DNA from: Ferroacidibacillus organovorans
Lineage (GTDB): Bacteria; Bacillota; Bacilli; Alicyclobacillales; SLC66
Direction of reading: 5' to 3'
DNA length: 54,354 nt
Assembly (NCBI RefSeq): GCF_001642725.1
Contig: NZ_LSUQ01000014.1
Location: 1 to 54,354 of the forward strand
Part shown: one piece after another, positions 45,269 through 53,317 of the stretch
How the letters are laid out: the number at the start of each line of letters is the position of its first letter
Position numbering within the stretch: the stretch's first letter is position 1
Position numbers and translations under genes: made by a program
Notes under the pieces: generated by a model
Databases searched by the model: none
What the model saw: only the letters and a program-made list of their open reading frames with translations
Told to the model about the DNA's origin: nothing

Positions 45269-46624
45269 GTGACACAAACGTGTAACCAACGCATGCGCGT
45301 GAAAATGAGCGGACTCGGAGATCCTGACGCACGCGCGCAGATCGAAGCGCTGCTCAGCATGGTCGAAGGCATTTTATCTGCCAAGGGAAACCCACACACA
45401 GGCAGAATGCTTATCCAATACGACGATCGATTTTTGCGCGCCTGGCAAATCAGCGCACTTTGTGGTCGGCTGGATCGCTCTAACAAAGACATCCGTCGCG
45501 CCGCAACCTATGTGATGTCGGCGCAAAAAGTCGCCGTTGCACTGCCCCTTCTGACGATCGCGGGAACCCTTTTGCGCAGGGTCATCTTTGGCCGAAGCAA
45601 TGCGGCAGACAGTCTGATCGCATTCGAACTCTCCACCGCCGTCTCTGTGGCGAGCGGATACACGCCCGTGCGCAGGCGCATCCATCTACTCGGACAGCGT
45701 CTTCATGTCAGCGACGACGCACTGCTCACTGCGGCGGCGCTCTTTGTCGCAGCACTGCGCGAATCTTACATCGTTCTTGCGGCGCTCTTTTTACTTAACT
45801 TTAGCGGCTATGTTCGCCGCCACCATACACTCTCTGCCGCCGCCAAAGCGGGTGAGGCAATTGTACGCATCGACCAAGAGAACGTCGAGCCGCTCGCTTT
45901 GACTGCAATCTCTGACCGATTGTCAAAAACCGCGCTTTTCTCCGCGCTCACCTACGCTGTCGTCACGCGTCACCCACTGCGCGCGCAAGGGTTATTAATC
46001 GCTCTTAACCCGCGCATTCTACTTTTGTGTTCGCGCTATCTCTTCAATATCGCTGAGCGCGTAACCCATGAAAACTGCCTGATGATTCCAATGTATACAG
46101 GGATGGATCTCTATGAGATGACGCAGGCAAAGACGATTGTCTGCGCGTGGAATTCTGAGGATGATCTCGCCGCCTATGCGCGGCTATGCCATTTTGCAGA
46201 CACGCGAAACCTACGGGTTTCCTGCAACGCAACCATTTCTCGCGTCAAATTGCTTGAAACGGTGACACGCGATGCGACAATCCATACGATCGTTCTACTG
46301 AAAAAAGAGGATGAACCACTGGAAATGCATCAGCGCCACGGAACTCATCTCTTTTTACAAGGTACGCCAGATCAATTCATCGAGACATACATCCTCGCTG
46401 AGCACACCGCAACGCGCATCACGTGGATTACTTGGATGGGACCACTCTTAAACGGGGTCCAACTTGCCCAGTTCTTCTTCGGAGTGCCCCTGACACGCCT
46501 GAATCGGACAAACGACTATGCAACCTTCTTTTTGCTCGCCGCGTGTGACCACGCGATGAAAGCAGTCCAGCCCCCACCGCATTTCGGAAAGAAGGAGCAT
46601 CGAAGTGATGAACTTAGACTTTGA
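45269..46624 (+). CDS. Degenerate P-type-ATPase-like membrane protein with HMA-like N-terminus
   Basis: This 451-residue protein opens with a ferredoxin-like HMA-type domain (about 8-55: RMRVKMSGLGDPDARAQIE then ILSAKGNPHTGRMLIQYD) that lacks the CxxC metal site. Paired hydrophobic segments follow at roughly 84-130, 148-182 and 222-258, in the spacing of P1B ATPases. Where CPC should be, the sequence is LNPRILL (246-252). Where DKTGTLT should be, it is VCAWNSEDD (291-299), and no GDGxND is visible. The protein is about 300 residues shorter than active pumps. Catalysis is therefore unlikely; a scaffold or sensor role is a guess. GTG start at 45269 after AAGGAGGAACCC; CATACTGTA 47 bp upstream resembles a sporulation -10. 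Confidence 0.6.
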   Translation: MTQTCNQRMRVKMSGLGDPDARAQIEALLSMVEGILSAKGNPHTGRMLIQYDDRFLRAWQISALCGRLDRSNKDIRRAATYVMSAQKVAVALPLLTIAGTLLRRVIFGRSNAADSLIAFELSTAVSVASGYTPVRRRIHLLGQRLHVSDDALLTAAALFVAALRESYIVLAALFLLNFSGYVRRHHTLSAAAKAGEAIVRIDQENVEPLALTAISDRLSKTALFSALTYAVVTRHPLRAQGLLIALNPRILLLCSRYLFNIAERVTHENCLMIPMYTGMDLYEMTQAKTIVCAWNSEDDLAAYARLCHFADTRNLRVSCNATISRVKLLETVTRDATIHTIVLLKKEDEPLEMHQRHGTHLFLQGTPDQFIETYILAEHTATRITWITWMGPLLNGVQLAQFFFGVPLTRLNRTNDYATFFLLAACDHAMKAVQPPPHFGKKEHRSDELRL

Positions 46625-46643
46625 CTTCTGGTCAAATGCCATC

Positions 46644-46682
46644 AAAAACGGCGTGTGAATGGGACCCCATTCACACGCCGTT
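46644..46682 (-). terminator. Strong Rho-independent terminator
   Basis: Arms of about 17 bp (AACGGCGTGTGAATGGG and its complement) with a minimal loop are followed by TTTTT on the minus strand. It lies 105 nt after the stop of the 221-residue gene and 20 nt after the convergent ATPase-like gene, so it mainly serves the former. Confidence 0.88.
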
Positions 46683-46786
46683 CCTCGTGTCATCGCCGAG
46701 TTACTACCCGACCCATCACGTGTTACAAAAAGGCAGATCTCCTAGTCTTGCAAGCTGCATACCGTTGCCGTTCGCCAAGCGCTCAC

Positions 46787-47452
46787 TCAGTGCTGAGGTT
46801 CATTACCTTGGAGCAAATTGCGATACTGCGGCATGAGCGATGCTCCCACGTCACGCACATCCTCTTGAAACGCTTTTAATTGATCCTGATTGCGCAGCGC
46901 AAAATCACTCGGCACCCCGCCGCTCGCGCGCGGAGGTTCCTGATAAGCGCTCTGTGGCGGATTCTCCTGACTCGTCAGGGTGGACGCTTCCGGTTTTTGC
47001 TCAGCAACCGTATACGAATCCGCAACCGCCTGGCTCGACCATTCATTCGCGGCGCGCTGCGTCTTGTCATCCACAACTGGCATGCCGATCGCTCCCGTTT
47101 CAACGTCTACTTCTCGCTGATTAAGGACGGAGCGCACGCCGCGCGCAACCGAATCAGCCGCGTCAATCGTCGTCGCCACACCGTGTACAACCTTATCTCG
47201 CAGCCACGACCGCGGATCAATTGTTTCGTGTCGCATCGTTTCTCGCTCTGTCGACGCGTCTTCAAAAATTCGACGCGTTTCCGTCGTGACGCGTTGCCCC
47301 GCTGTGCGAACCGTGTCGCCAATGCGCATCGCGCCTACCACCGCGCTTACGGTTGCTGTTCGCAGTGCCCGACGTACAGGCGGAAGCGCGACGAGCGTCG
47401 CCACGCCAAGCGCAATCCAAGCCGTTGACGAACCCGAAAAAGGACGTCTCAT
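46787..47452 (-). CDS. Single-span membrane protein of unknown function, 221 residues
   Basis: I do not recognise a family with confidence. The N-terminus has one hydrophobic segment (TAWIALGVATLVALPPVRRAL, within residues 10-31) and then a small-residue helix, loosely like YtxH or DUF5132 proteins. A charged helical region (50-110) and a low-complexity middle rich in Gln, Ser, Pro and Glu (120-190) follow, then a final helix (QDQLKAFQEDVRDVGASLM). ATG 47452 has GGGGGAG six bases upstream. It is divergent from an 89-residue membrane protein and convergent with the ATPase-like gene. Confidence 0.6.
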   Translation of the reverse strand: MRRPFSGSSTAWIALGVATLVALPPVRRALRTATVSAVVGAMRIGDTVRTAGQRVTTETRRIFEDASTERETMRHETIDPRSWLRDKVVHGVATTIDAADSVARGVRSVLNQREVDVETGAIGMPVVDDKTQRAANEWSSQAVADSYTVAEQKPEASTLTSQENPPQSAYQEPPRASGGVPSDFALRNQDQLKAFQEDVRDVGASLMPQYRNLLQGNEPQH

Positions 47453-47590
47453 GCAGTTCTCCCCCTCTAGACCATGTTCCTCCCAAGCGAACGTTACGCG
47501 TGAGTTGCACAGCGTAGGGTTCCCGAAAACTGGGATGCGCATGCAGGGAAAGAGACTGACGCACACTAAGCGCACACGGGACAAAAATGC

Positions 47591-47605
47591 CGCTCGAAAC
47601 GAGCG
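47591..47605. repeat. Perfect small palindrome in a divergent intergenic region
   Basis: CGCTCG-AAA-CGAGCG lies 27 bp before the start of the 89-residue gene, in the 179-bp region between two divergent genes. It could be an operator half-site pair or an RNA hairpin near the ribosome site; nothing else supports either. Confidence 0.35.
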
Positions 47606-47631
47606 CGACCTCTGCGAAAGGACGTGACCGC

Positions 47632-47901
47632 GTGAATCAACGGGTATCGACAGAAGGCATCCTCTTAGGCGCTGGAATTGCACTCTTTGCGACCGCCGTG
47701 CTGCCAACGCTTCGCGCGCACAGAGGCGACGTCTTTCAAGCCATCGGGCACACCTTCAGGCGCGCCACACGCATTCCAAGGCGACTGACCGCGACAGTGC
47801 GTGAAGATCTTGAAGATCTTCTTTTTGACATCCAGATGGAGCGCATGAAGCGATCTCTCGACCGCGAATTACAGGTCCATCCGCACGGAAACGCCCATTA
47901 A
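47632..47901 (+). CDS. Small single-span membrane protein, 89 residues
   Basis: GTG 47632 follows GAAAGGACG. Residues 8-27 (EGILLGAGIALFATAVLPTL) form one hydrophobic segment, followed by a basic stretch with many Arg and an acidic helix (VREDLEDLLFDIQMERMKRSL). The layout resembles DUF5132-type accessory proteins found near HMA/P-type ATPase genes, but this is a loose resemblance. It ends 10 nt before the convergent carboxyltransferase gene. Confidence 0.6.
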   Translation: MNQRVSTEGILLGAGIALFATAVLPTLRAHRGDVFQAIGHTFRRATRIPRRLTATVREDLEDLLFDIQMERMKRSLDRELQVHPHGNAH

Positions 47902-47911
47902 AGCACATCAC

Positions 47912-49432
47912 TCAAACAGGGTACACGGCGTGTTTGCGCGTTGAGAAAACTTCATCTTTCGTCGCCAGCGCCGCAAAGCGAAGGATGAGTTCATCGCGCA
48001 ACTGTTCGGGTTGCACAATGTGATCGACAATCAGTTCTGAGGCGAGGCGTACAATCTCAATATCCTGACGGTACGCCTCACGCTTCTCTTCGACAAACGT
48101 TTGGCGCTCTTCACCCGAAAGCGTCTCGATCGTGTTACTGTACACCGCGTTAACAGCCGCTTCCGGTCCCATCACCGCGATTTGCGCAGTGGGCAGCGCA
48201 ATCACCACATCCGTCTCAAACGCGGGGCCCGCCATCGCATAAAGGCCTGCGCCATACGCCTTGCGCACAATGACAGAGATCTTCGGAACCACCGCCTCCG
48301 CCATTGCGGCGATCATCTTGGCGCCGTGACGAATAATGCCCGCCCTCTCAACTTTGGTTCCGATCATAAAGCCGGGGACATCGGCGAGAAACAATAGTGG
48401 AATCGAGAACGCATCGCAAAGGGTCATGAAACGTGCCGCTTTGTCAGCGCTATCGACAAACAGCACACCGCCTTTGACGCGCGGTTGGTTCGCGACGATG
48501 CCGACAACTCCCCCAGCGAGACGAGCAAATCCCGTGATGATCTCCTGTGCAAAACTTGCCTTGATCGGAAAAAAGCTGTCTTCATCCACCAGTTTCTCAA
48601 TCAATTCGTGCATGTCAAACGGCGTATTTTGCTGCTCAGGAATGATTTGTTCAAGCGTTTTTTCAAGCGGTTTCGGCGCTGCCGATTTTTTTGCGACTGG
48701 TTTGAGGCGAAAATTCTGTGGCATGTAGGAGAGGTACGCTTTTGCCACGCGCAATCCTTCCTGTTCTGTTTTAACAAGAATATCGCCACATCCACTCACA
48801 GAGCAGTGCATAAGCGCCCCGCCCATCTCTTCAAGCGTCACTTTTTCACCGATGACCATCTCTGCCATGCGCGGCGAGCCTAAGTACATACTGGCGTTAC
48901 CTTCTACCATGATGACCACGTCACAAAAAGCGGGTATGTATGCGCCGCCTGCCGCCGATGGCCCAAACAGGACGCAGATCTGTGGAATCATGCCGGACAT
49001 GCGCACCTGATGATAAAAAATGCGTCCTGCACCCCGCCGACCGGGAAACACCTCCAATTGATCCGTGATTCGCGCGCCTGCAGAATCGACGAGATAAATC
49101 ATGGGAACCTGTAACTTCATCGCCTGCTCCTGGATGCGCAAGATTTTTTCGACCGTTCGCATACCAAATGACCCAGCCTTAACCGTCGAGTCGTTCGCCA
49201 TGATACAAACGGTTCGCCCATCCATTTGCCCGAGTCCAGTAATGACACCGTCGGCTGGCAAATCTTCTTGTTTCGCATTCGCAAAAAGACCATCTTCCAC
49301 AAACGATCCCTGATCCACGAGAAGAGCAATTCGCTCACGGGCGAAAAGTTTTCCGGCTTCTTGATTCTTTACGTGATAACGAGGGTGCCCACCCTGCTCG
49401 ATCCGCGCGCGGATTGCTCGCACATCCTTCAT
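47912..49432 (-). CDS. Acyl-CoA carboxylase / decarboxylase carboxyltransferase subunit
   Basis: This 506-residue crotonase-fold protein of the PccB/MmdA type has two carboxyltransferase domains. Seen are ARERIALLVDQGSFVE, DSAGARITDQLEVFPGRRGAGRIFYHQ, FGPSAAGGAYIPAFCD, LFLADVPGFMIGTKVERAGIIRHGAKM and GPAFETDVVIALPTAQIAVMGPEAAVNAVY. It moves carboxyl between biotin carrier and an acyl-CoA; propionyl-, methylcrotonyl- or another acyl-CoA cannot be separated by eye. The gene follows the biotin carrier by 11 nt; no biotin carboxylase gene is in the window. ATG 49432 follows AAGGGGAATGGTT. Confidence 0.88.
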   Translation of the reverse strand: MKDVRAIRARIEQGGHPRYHVKNQEAGKLFARERIALLVDQGSFVEDGLFANAKQEDLPADGVITGLGQMDGRTVCIMANDSTVKAGSFGMRTVEKILRIQEQAMKLQVPMIYLVDSAGARITDQLEVFPGRRGAGRIFYHQVRMSGMIPQICVLFGPSAAGGAYIPAFCDVVIMVEGNASMYLGSPRMAEMVIGEKVTLEEMGGALMHCSVSGCGDILVKTEQEGLRVAKAYLSYMPQNFRLKPVAKKSAAPKPLEKTLEQIIPEQQNTPFDMHELIEKLVDEDSFFPIKASFAQEIITGFARLAGGVVGIVANQPRVKGGVLFVDSADKAARFMTLCDAFSIPLLFLADVPGFMIGTKVERAGIIRHGAKMIAAMAEAVVPKISVIVRKAYGAGLYAMAGPAFETDVVIALPTAQIAVMGPEAAVNAVYSNTIETLSGEERQTFVEEKREAYRQDIEIVRLASELIVDHIVQPEQLRDELILRFAALATKDEVFSTRKHAVYPV

Positions 49433-49443
49433 AACCATTCCCC

Positions 49444-49665
49444 TTATCTCAGTGGCTCTAGCGTCAGGATGGGATCTCCCTCATTGACAAAATCACCTGG
49501 ATTTTTATGAATCGTTGCGACACGACCTGCGACAGGCGATGAAAAAGGGACTTCCATTTTCATCGATTCGAGTATGTACAGATCTTCACCCGCGGAAACG
49601 GTCTGCCCTACAGTCACCAGAACCTGATACAATGTCCCCGCCATTTCGGCTGTAAACGCCTGCAT
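49444..49665 (-). CDS. Biotin carboxyl carrier protein, stand-alone 73-residue domain
   Basis: This protein is a bare biotinyl/lipoyl domain. The biotinylated Lys is K36 in ESMKMEVP, followed by SPVAGRVATIHKNPGDFVNEGDPIL. Length and setting match the small YngHB-type carriers next to acyl-CoA carboxylase genes. ATG 49665 follows GGGAGGTATTTCG. It heads a two-gene unit with the carboxyltransferase. Confidence 0.92.
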   Translation of the reverse strand: MQAFTAEMAGTLYQVLVTVGQTVSAGEDLYILESMKMEVPFSSPVAGRVATIHKNPGDFVNEGDPILTLEPLR

Positions 49666-49762
49666 CGAAATACCTCCCTCGCCATCTTTTTTCTCCCGAC
49701 CGTTTGTTTGATACTCCCACCACGAGCAACGACGCAGCTTGCCCGGGGAATGACATCTTCAC

Positions 49763-49792
49763 TTGGAGTGTAGCGAACCTTTGGTGTATTGT
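49763..49792 (+). promoter_or_regulatory. Likely sigma-A promoter of the SDR gene
   Basis: TTGGAG (49763-49768) and TATTGT (49787-49792) are 18 bp apart, in the divergent region between the biotin carrier and the SDR. Transcription would begin near 49800, next to an AGGAGGT sequence. Confidence 0.5.
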
Positions 49793-49820
49793 ACAGGAGG
49801 TAACCATTGGGAGTGATGAA

Positions 49821-50588
49821 ATGAGTCAGACCCTGTCAACAACGAGACCCTTGTTCGGTCAGACCGCCATCGTCACAGGCGCATCGCGAGGCATCGGTCG
49901 CGCCATCGCGCTCGCGCTCGCCAAAGCAGGCGCGAATGTAGCCGTGAATTACTTGACACGCGAAAAAAACGCGCGCGAAGTGGTACTGCACTGCCGCAGT
50001 TACGGCAGTAATGCCTTAGCGATTCAGGGAAATGTGACCCTAAAGCCGGATGTTACTCGCTTGTTTGAGGAGGCGTCAATGGAACTCGGCCCCGTGACGA
50101 TCCTCATCAACAATGCGGGTATTGCACAATCACAACTGTTTCTTGACACGACAGAAACCGATTGGGATCAACTGATGAACGCGAATTTAAAAGCACCATT
50201 TTATTGCATTCAGGCGGCGCTCCCCACGATGCTTCGCAAACAATACGGACGCATCATCAACATCAGTTCGATTTGGGGCATTGCAGGCGGCTCCTGTGAA
50301 GTCGCCTATTCAGCCTCAAAAGGCGGATTGATCGCGCTGACCAAGGCGCTCGCAAAGGAACTCGGCACAACCGGAATTACGGTCAACGCGGTCGCACCTG
50401 GCGCGATTGACACAGAGATGATCCAGGCGCTCACAGAGGAGGACCGCGCGCGAATCAGCGCAGATACACCTGTAGGGCGTCTCGGTACGCCTGACGACAT
50501 TGCAAACACGGTGCTCTTTCTGGCAAGCCCACAGACGTCCTTTTTGACAGGACAAATTATCAGCCCAAACGGCGGTCTGCTCACCTAG
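49821..50588 (+). CDS. Short-chain dehydrogenase/reductase, FabG-like
   Basis: This 255-residue classical SDR has TGASRGIG (19-26, NADP-type with Arg), NNAG (97-100), catalytic Ser near 149 (INISS) and YSASK (Tyr163, Lys167), then the usual PGAIDTEM and C-terminal GQIISPNGGLLT. Close to 3-oxoacyl-ACP reductases but the substrate is not determined. ATG 49821 follows GGGAGTG; an AGGAGGT farther upstream opens a 5-codon frame that overlaps this ATG. Confidence 0.9.
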   Translation: MSQTLSTTRPLFGQTAIVTGASRGIGRAIALALAKAGANVAVNYLTREKNAREVVLHCRSYGSNALAIQGNVTLKPDVTRLFEEASMELGPVTILINNAGIAQSQLFLDTTETDWDQLMNANLKAPFYCIQAALPTMLRKQYGRIINISSIWGIAGGSCEVAYSASKGGLIALTKALAKELGTTGITVNAVAPGAIDTEMIQALTEEDRARISADTPVGRLGTPDDIANTVLFLASPQTSFLTGQIISPNGGLLT

Positions 50589-50595
50589 ACATGAC

Positions 50596-50635
50596 AAAAC
50601 GGCTCCCCGCACCATGTGACGGAGAGCCGTTTTCT
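50596..50635. terminator. Terminator shared by convergent SDR and typA genes
   Basis: Arms AAAACGGCTC and GAGCCGTTTT pair around an 18-nt loop; T runs follow on both strands. It lies 8 nt after the SDR stop and 28 nt after the typA stop. Confidence 0.8.
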
Positions 50636-50662
50636 GCCTTTTTCAAAGCTGTAACCTGCGCG

Positions 50663-52483
50663 TTAGACGCGCTGTGAGGACATCTTCTGCGCCTTTTCAC
50701 GATCTGATTTCTTAAGCACACGCTTGCGAATTCGCACAAAGTGCGGCGTAATTTCACACAATTCGTCCTCCGCGAGATACTCAAGCGCTTCTTCGAGTGA
50801 CAGGGTGCGCGGTGTCTTGAGTCGCACGGTGTCATCTTTTGTCGCTGAGCGAACGTTTGACATGTGCTTCTCCCGACAGACGTTGACGACCAAATCCTGA
50901 TCACGCGAATTCTCGCCAATAACCATACCTTCATAGATCTCGGCGCCAGGTCCGATAAAAAGAGTACCGCGCTCTTCGGCTGAACTAATCGCATACGCCG
51001 TTGAGGTGCCCGCCTCACTCGCAACCAGAACCCCATTTTGTCGCTCTGGAATGTCTCCGCGATACGGCTCGTGCCCGTGGTACGTGTGATGCATGATCCC
51101 GTAGCCGCGCGTCGCTGAGAGAAGCTCGTTGCGAAACCCGATCAAACCACGCGCCGGAACATAGAACTCAAGTCGCGTGTTCGAATCGCTCGGCACCATC
51201 TGCACCATCTCCGCGCGCCGCGAACCGAGTTTCTCCATCACGGTACCCACGTACTCTTCCGGTACATCAATGACCAAGTGTTCAATCGGCTCGAGCAGTT
51301 CGCCCGCCTCATTGCGTCGGAAAATCACGCGCGGTTTGGAAACTTGCATCTCGTAGCCCTCGCGACGCATCGTTTCAATGAGAATCGAGAGATGCAACTC
51401 ACCGCGCCCCGAAACGAGCAGCGAATCAGGGCTCTCTGTATCCTCGACGCGGAGGCTGACATCTCGCTCAAGTTCCGCGTAAAGACGACTGCGCAATTTG
51501 CGGGATGTGACATGTTGACCATCCTGCCCGATAAATGGGCTGTCATTCACCGAGAACGTCATTTGCAGCGATGGTTCCTCAATCGAAAGACTCGGCAGCG
51601 CCTCCGGAAAGTTGACGTCCGCCACCGTGTCACCCACCATCAAATCGCCGAGACCCGCGATCGCGACGATGTCTCCCGCCTCAGCTTCCGCCCACTCCAC
51701 TCTGCGCAATCCTTGAAACCCATACAACTTGCTGATGCGCTGATTGACAGACGTTCCATCTGCTTTGAGAACAACCACCGTTTGCCCAGACTGCACCTTA
51801 CCTCGAGCAATGCGCCCAATCCCAATGCGTCCCATAAATTCGTTATAGTCAAGGATGCTCGCCTGCCACTGAAGAGGAGCGAACTCATCCACATTTGGCG
51901 CTGGAATCGTTTCAAGAATGGTGTCAAACAGCGGGCGAAAATCCGTTCCCTCAACTTCCGTATCGAGCGTTGAGATGCCGCGAATCGCCGATGCGAATAC
52001 GACAGGAAAATTAATCTGTTCGTCGTTTGCGCCGAGTTCCATAAAGAGTTCGAGCACCTCGTCGACCACTTCAAGCGGGCGCGCCATTGGACGGTCGATC
52101 TTGTTGACGACGACGACCGGCTTTAGCTCCTGTTCAAGCGCTTTACGCAAAACAAACTTCGTCTGGGGCATACAGCCTTCAAACGCGTCGACGACCAGCA
52201 ACACGCCGTCTACCATCTTCAAGATGCGTTCAACTTCACCGCTAAAGTCAGCGTGTCCAGGCGTATCGACAATGTTTAGAAGCGTGTCTTGATACGTGAT
52301 GGCCGTGTTTTTTGCAAGAATCGTGATCCCGCGTTCGCGCTCTAGATCATTCGAATCCATCACGCGCTCAACCAGATGCTCATTGTCGCGAAAAACACCG
52401 GACTGCCGCAACATTTGGTCGACGAGTGTTGTTTTTCCGTGGTCTACGTGTGCAATAATGGCCAAATTTCTCATCAATTTCAA
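50663..52483 (-). CDS. typA: Ribosome-associated translational GTPase TypA/BipA
   Basis: This 606-residue translation-factor GTPase has G1 [10 protein letters not shown] (11-20), switch region [12 protein letters not shown]3 DTPGHADF and G4 NKID, then EF-G-like domains and a C-terminal BipA domain ([21 protein letters not shown]). It binds 70S ribosomes and aids assembly or stress responses. The start is taken as TTG at 52483 (TTG AAA TTG ATG) with GAAGGTGG upstream; the ATG three codons later is possible. Confidence 0.95.
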   Translation of the reverse strand: MKLMRNLAIIAHVDHGKTTLVDQMLRQSGVFRDNEHLVERVMDSNDLERERGITILAKNTAITYQDTLLNIVDTPGHADFSGEVERILKMVDGVLLVVDAFEGCMPQTKFVLRKALEQELKPVVVVNKIDRPMARPLEVVDEVLELFMELGANDEQINFPVVFASAIRGISTLDTEVEGTDFRPLFDTILETIPAPNVDEFAPLQWQASILDYNEFMGRIGIGRIARGKVQSGQTVVVLKADGTSVNQRISKLYGFQGLRRVEWAEAEAGDIVAIAGLGDLMVGDTVADVNFPEALPSLSIEEPSLQMTFSVNDSPFIGQDGQHVTSRKLRSRLYAELERDVSLRVEDTESPDSLLVSGRGELHLSILIETMRREGYEMQVSKPRVIFRRNEAGELLEPIEHLVIDVPEEYVGTVMEKLGSRRAEMVQMVPSDSNTRLEFYVPARGLIGFRNELLSATRGYGIMHHTYHGHEPYRGDIPERQNGVLVASEAGTSTAYAISSAEERGTLFIGPGAEIYEGMVIGENSRDQDLVVNVCREKHMSNVRSATKDDTVRLKTPRTLSLEEALEYLAEDELCEITPHFVRIRKRVLKKSDREKAQKMSSQRV

Positions 52484-52530
52484 CGGAAGATTCCACCTTC
52501 ATTAAAGTTGCCAATGGAGATTGACACTTC

Positions 52531-52539
52531 ATTGTATCA
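52531..52539 (-). promoter_or_regulatory. Extended -10 promoter element of typA
   Basis: The minus strand reads TGATACAAT (52539-52531): TGn plus TACAAT, with no strong -35. A start near 52524 would give a leader of about 40 nt before typA. Confidence 0.5.
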
Positions 52540-52552
52540 TAGAATTCTCAAA

Positions 52553-52657
52553 TTAACGAGCCCCTGAACCAAATTTAAACCCATACCATATGCTGATGGA
52601 AAGGAGCAGTACCGCAAGGGTGTAGACGATGACGCGCAAGCGTTGATTCGTTCTCAT
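52553..52657 (-). CDS. 34-residue single-span membrane peptide
   Basis: The reading is MRTNQRLRVI, then a hydrophobic span VYTLAVLLLSISIWYGF and a short tail. The basic N-terminus and single span suggest an inner-membrane peptide with N-in topology. ATG 52657 abuts GGAG with no spacing, so it is poorly placed by itself. It overlaps, as ATGA, the stop of a 25-codon frame whose first 13 residues are the same. No family recognised. Confidence 0.45.
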   Translation of the reverse strand: MRTNQRLRVIVYTLAVLLLSISIWYGFKFGSGAR

Positions 52658-52731
52658 CTCCTTGCGCTCGTCGAGCTTGCTGGAATACACCACGTGTAGA
52701 CGATGACGCGCAAGCGTTGATTCGTTCTCAT
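52620..52731 (-). repeat. 38-bp perfect direct repeat over a small gene start
   Basis: Copies at 52620-52657 and 52694-52731 are identical over 38 bp and are separated by 36 unique bases (period 74, not a multiple of three). Each copy contains ATG and the next 12 codons of the small membrane peptide, so the upstream copy is out of frame with the downstream one. Confidence 0.95.
52654..52731 (-). CDS. 25-residue frame starting in the upstream repeat copy
   Basis: ATG 52731 has a good G-rich ribosome site (ATGGGGGG at 8 nt). It encodes MRTNQRLRVIVYT, then 12 unrelated residues (WCIPASSTSARR), and stops at TGA overlapping the downstream ATG. It may be a by-product of the duplication that now drives the downstream peptide by coupling. 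Confidence 0.4.
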   Translation of the reverse strand: MRTNQRLRVIVYTWCIPASSTSARR

Positions 52732-52799
52732 ACTTTATGCCCCCCATCATAACGTAACATCACGTATCCACGGTGCATACCGCGGGCTTGAGGTGTCGA

Positions 52800-53273
52800 A
52801 TGAAAACAAACGTACGAAAGAAAAAAAAACAACCCGCCGCACTGTCCCATACTGCTCGAAAGCGACTCGTCTCAGAGAGTCGCGCGCTCGGGCTCACGCA
52901 GCGCGAGTATCTCGAACTGATCACCCAGTTGGCTGCCACGCTGCGCCAAAATGTATGGCCCAAACCGATTAAAAACAGTGAAATTTTGCGCACAATCGTT
53001 GAGAATCCTGCCCTGTTACAGATGATGGTGTCACTCGCTGGAACCCTTTATCGTTCAACGAGAGACGATGAGGAAACGAAGATTGAAGCCACTTCTGACA
53101 AACCAGATGCGGGAACCAGCACAGAGCGCGATGCAACTGCTGAGCGCGCGCATTCTCTCAATACGGTGCGTTCGGCGGCGCCCGCACCCTCACCCGAACG
53201 CGCTCGCTATGTTCGTGATCCCTTGACAGGAAGACCTATCGCCATTCACGCTCCAACCCATTCTCCACAGTAA
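52800..53273 (+). CDS. Hypothetical basic protein, 157 residues
   Basis: No family recognised. The N-terminus is strongly basic (KTNVRKKKKQ), followed by a helical region with GLTQREYLELITQLAATLRQN and ILRTIVENPALLQMMVSLAGTLY (about 36-86). The C-terminal half is low in complexity, rich in Ala, Glu, Thr and Pro. No membrane span is seen. ATG 52800 follows TTGAGGTG. It is convergent with the Ger(x)C gene and divergent from the small membrane peptide. Confidence 0.6.
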   Translation: MKTNVRKKKKQPAALSHTARKRLVSESRALGLTQREYLELITQLAATLRQNVWPKPIKNSEILRTIVENPALLQMMVSLAGTLYRSTRDDEETKIEATSDKPDAGTSTERDATAERAHSLNTVRSAAPAPSPERARYVRDPLTGRPIAIHAPTHSPQ

Positions 53274-53317
53274 CAGGATGTTCAAAACGGGAGTAAAGCA
53301 TTTGTGCGTTCGCTGCG

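Noticed and set aside
47453-47707. Long N-terminal extension of the 221-residue membrane protein
   Set aside because: It covers the divergent promoter region and part of the 89-residue gene; ATG 47452 has a strong ribosome site.
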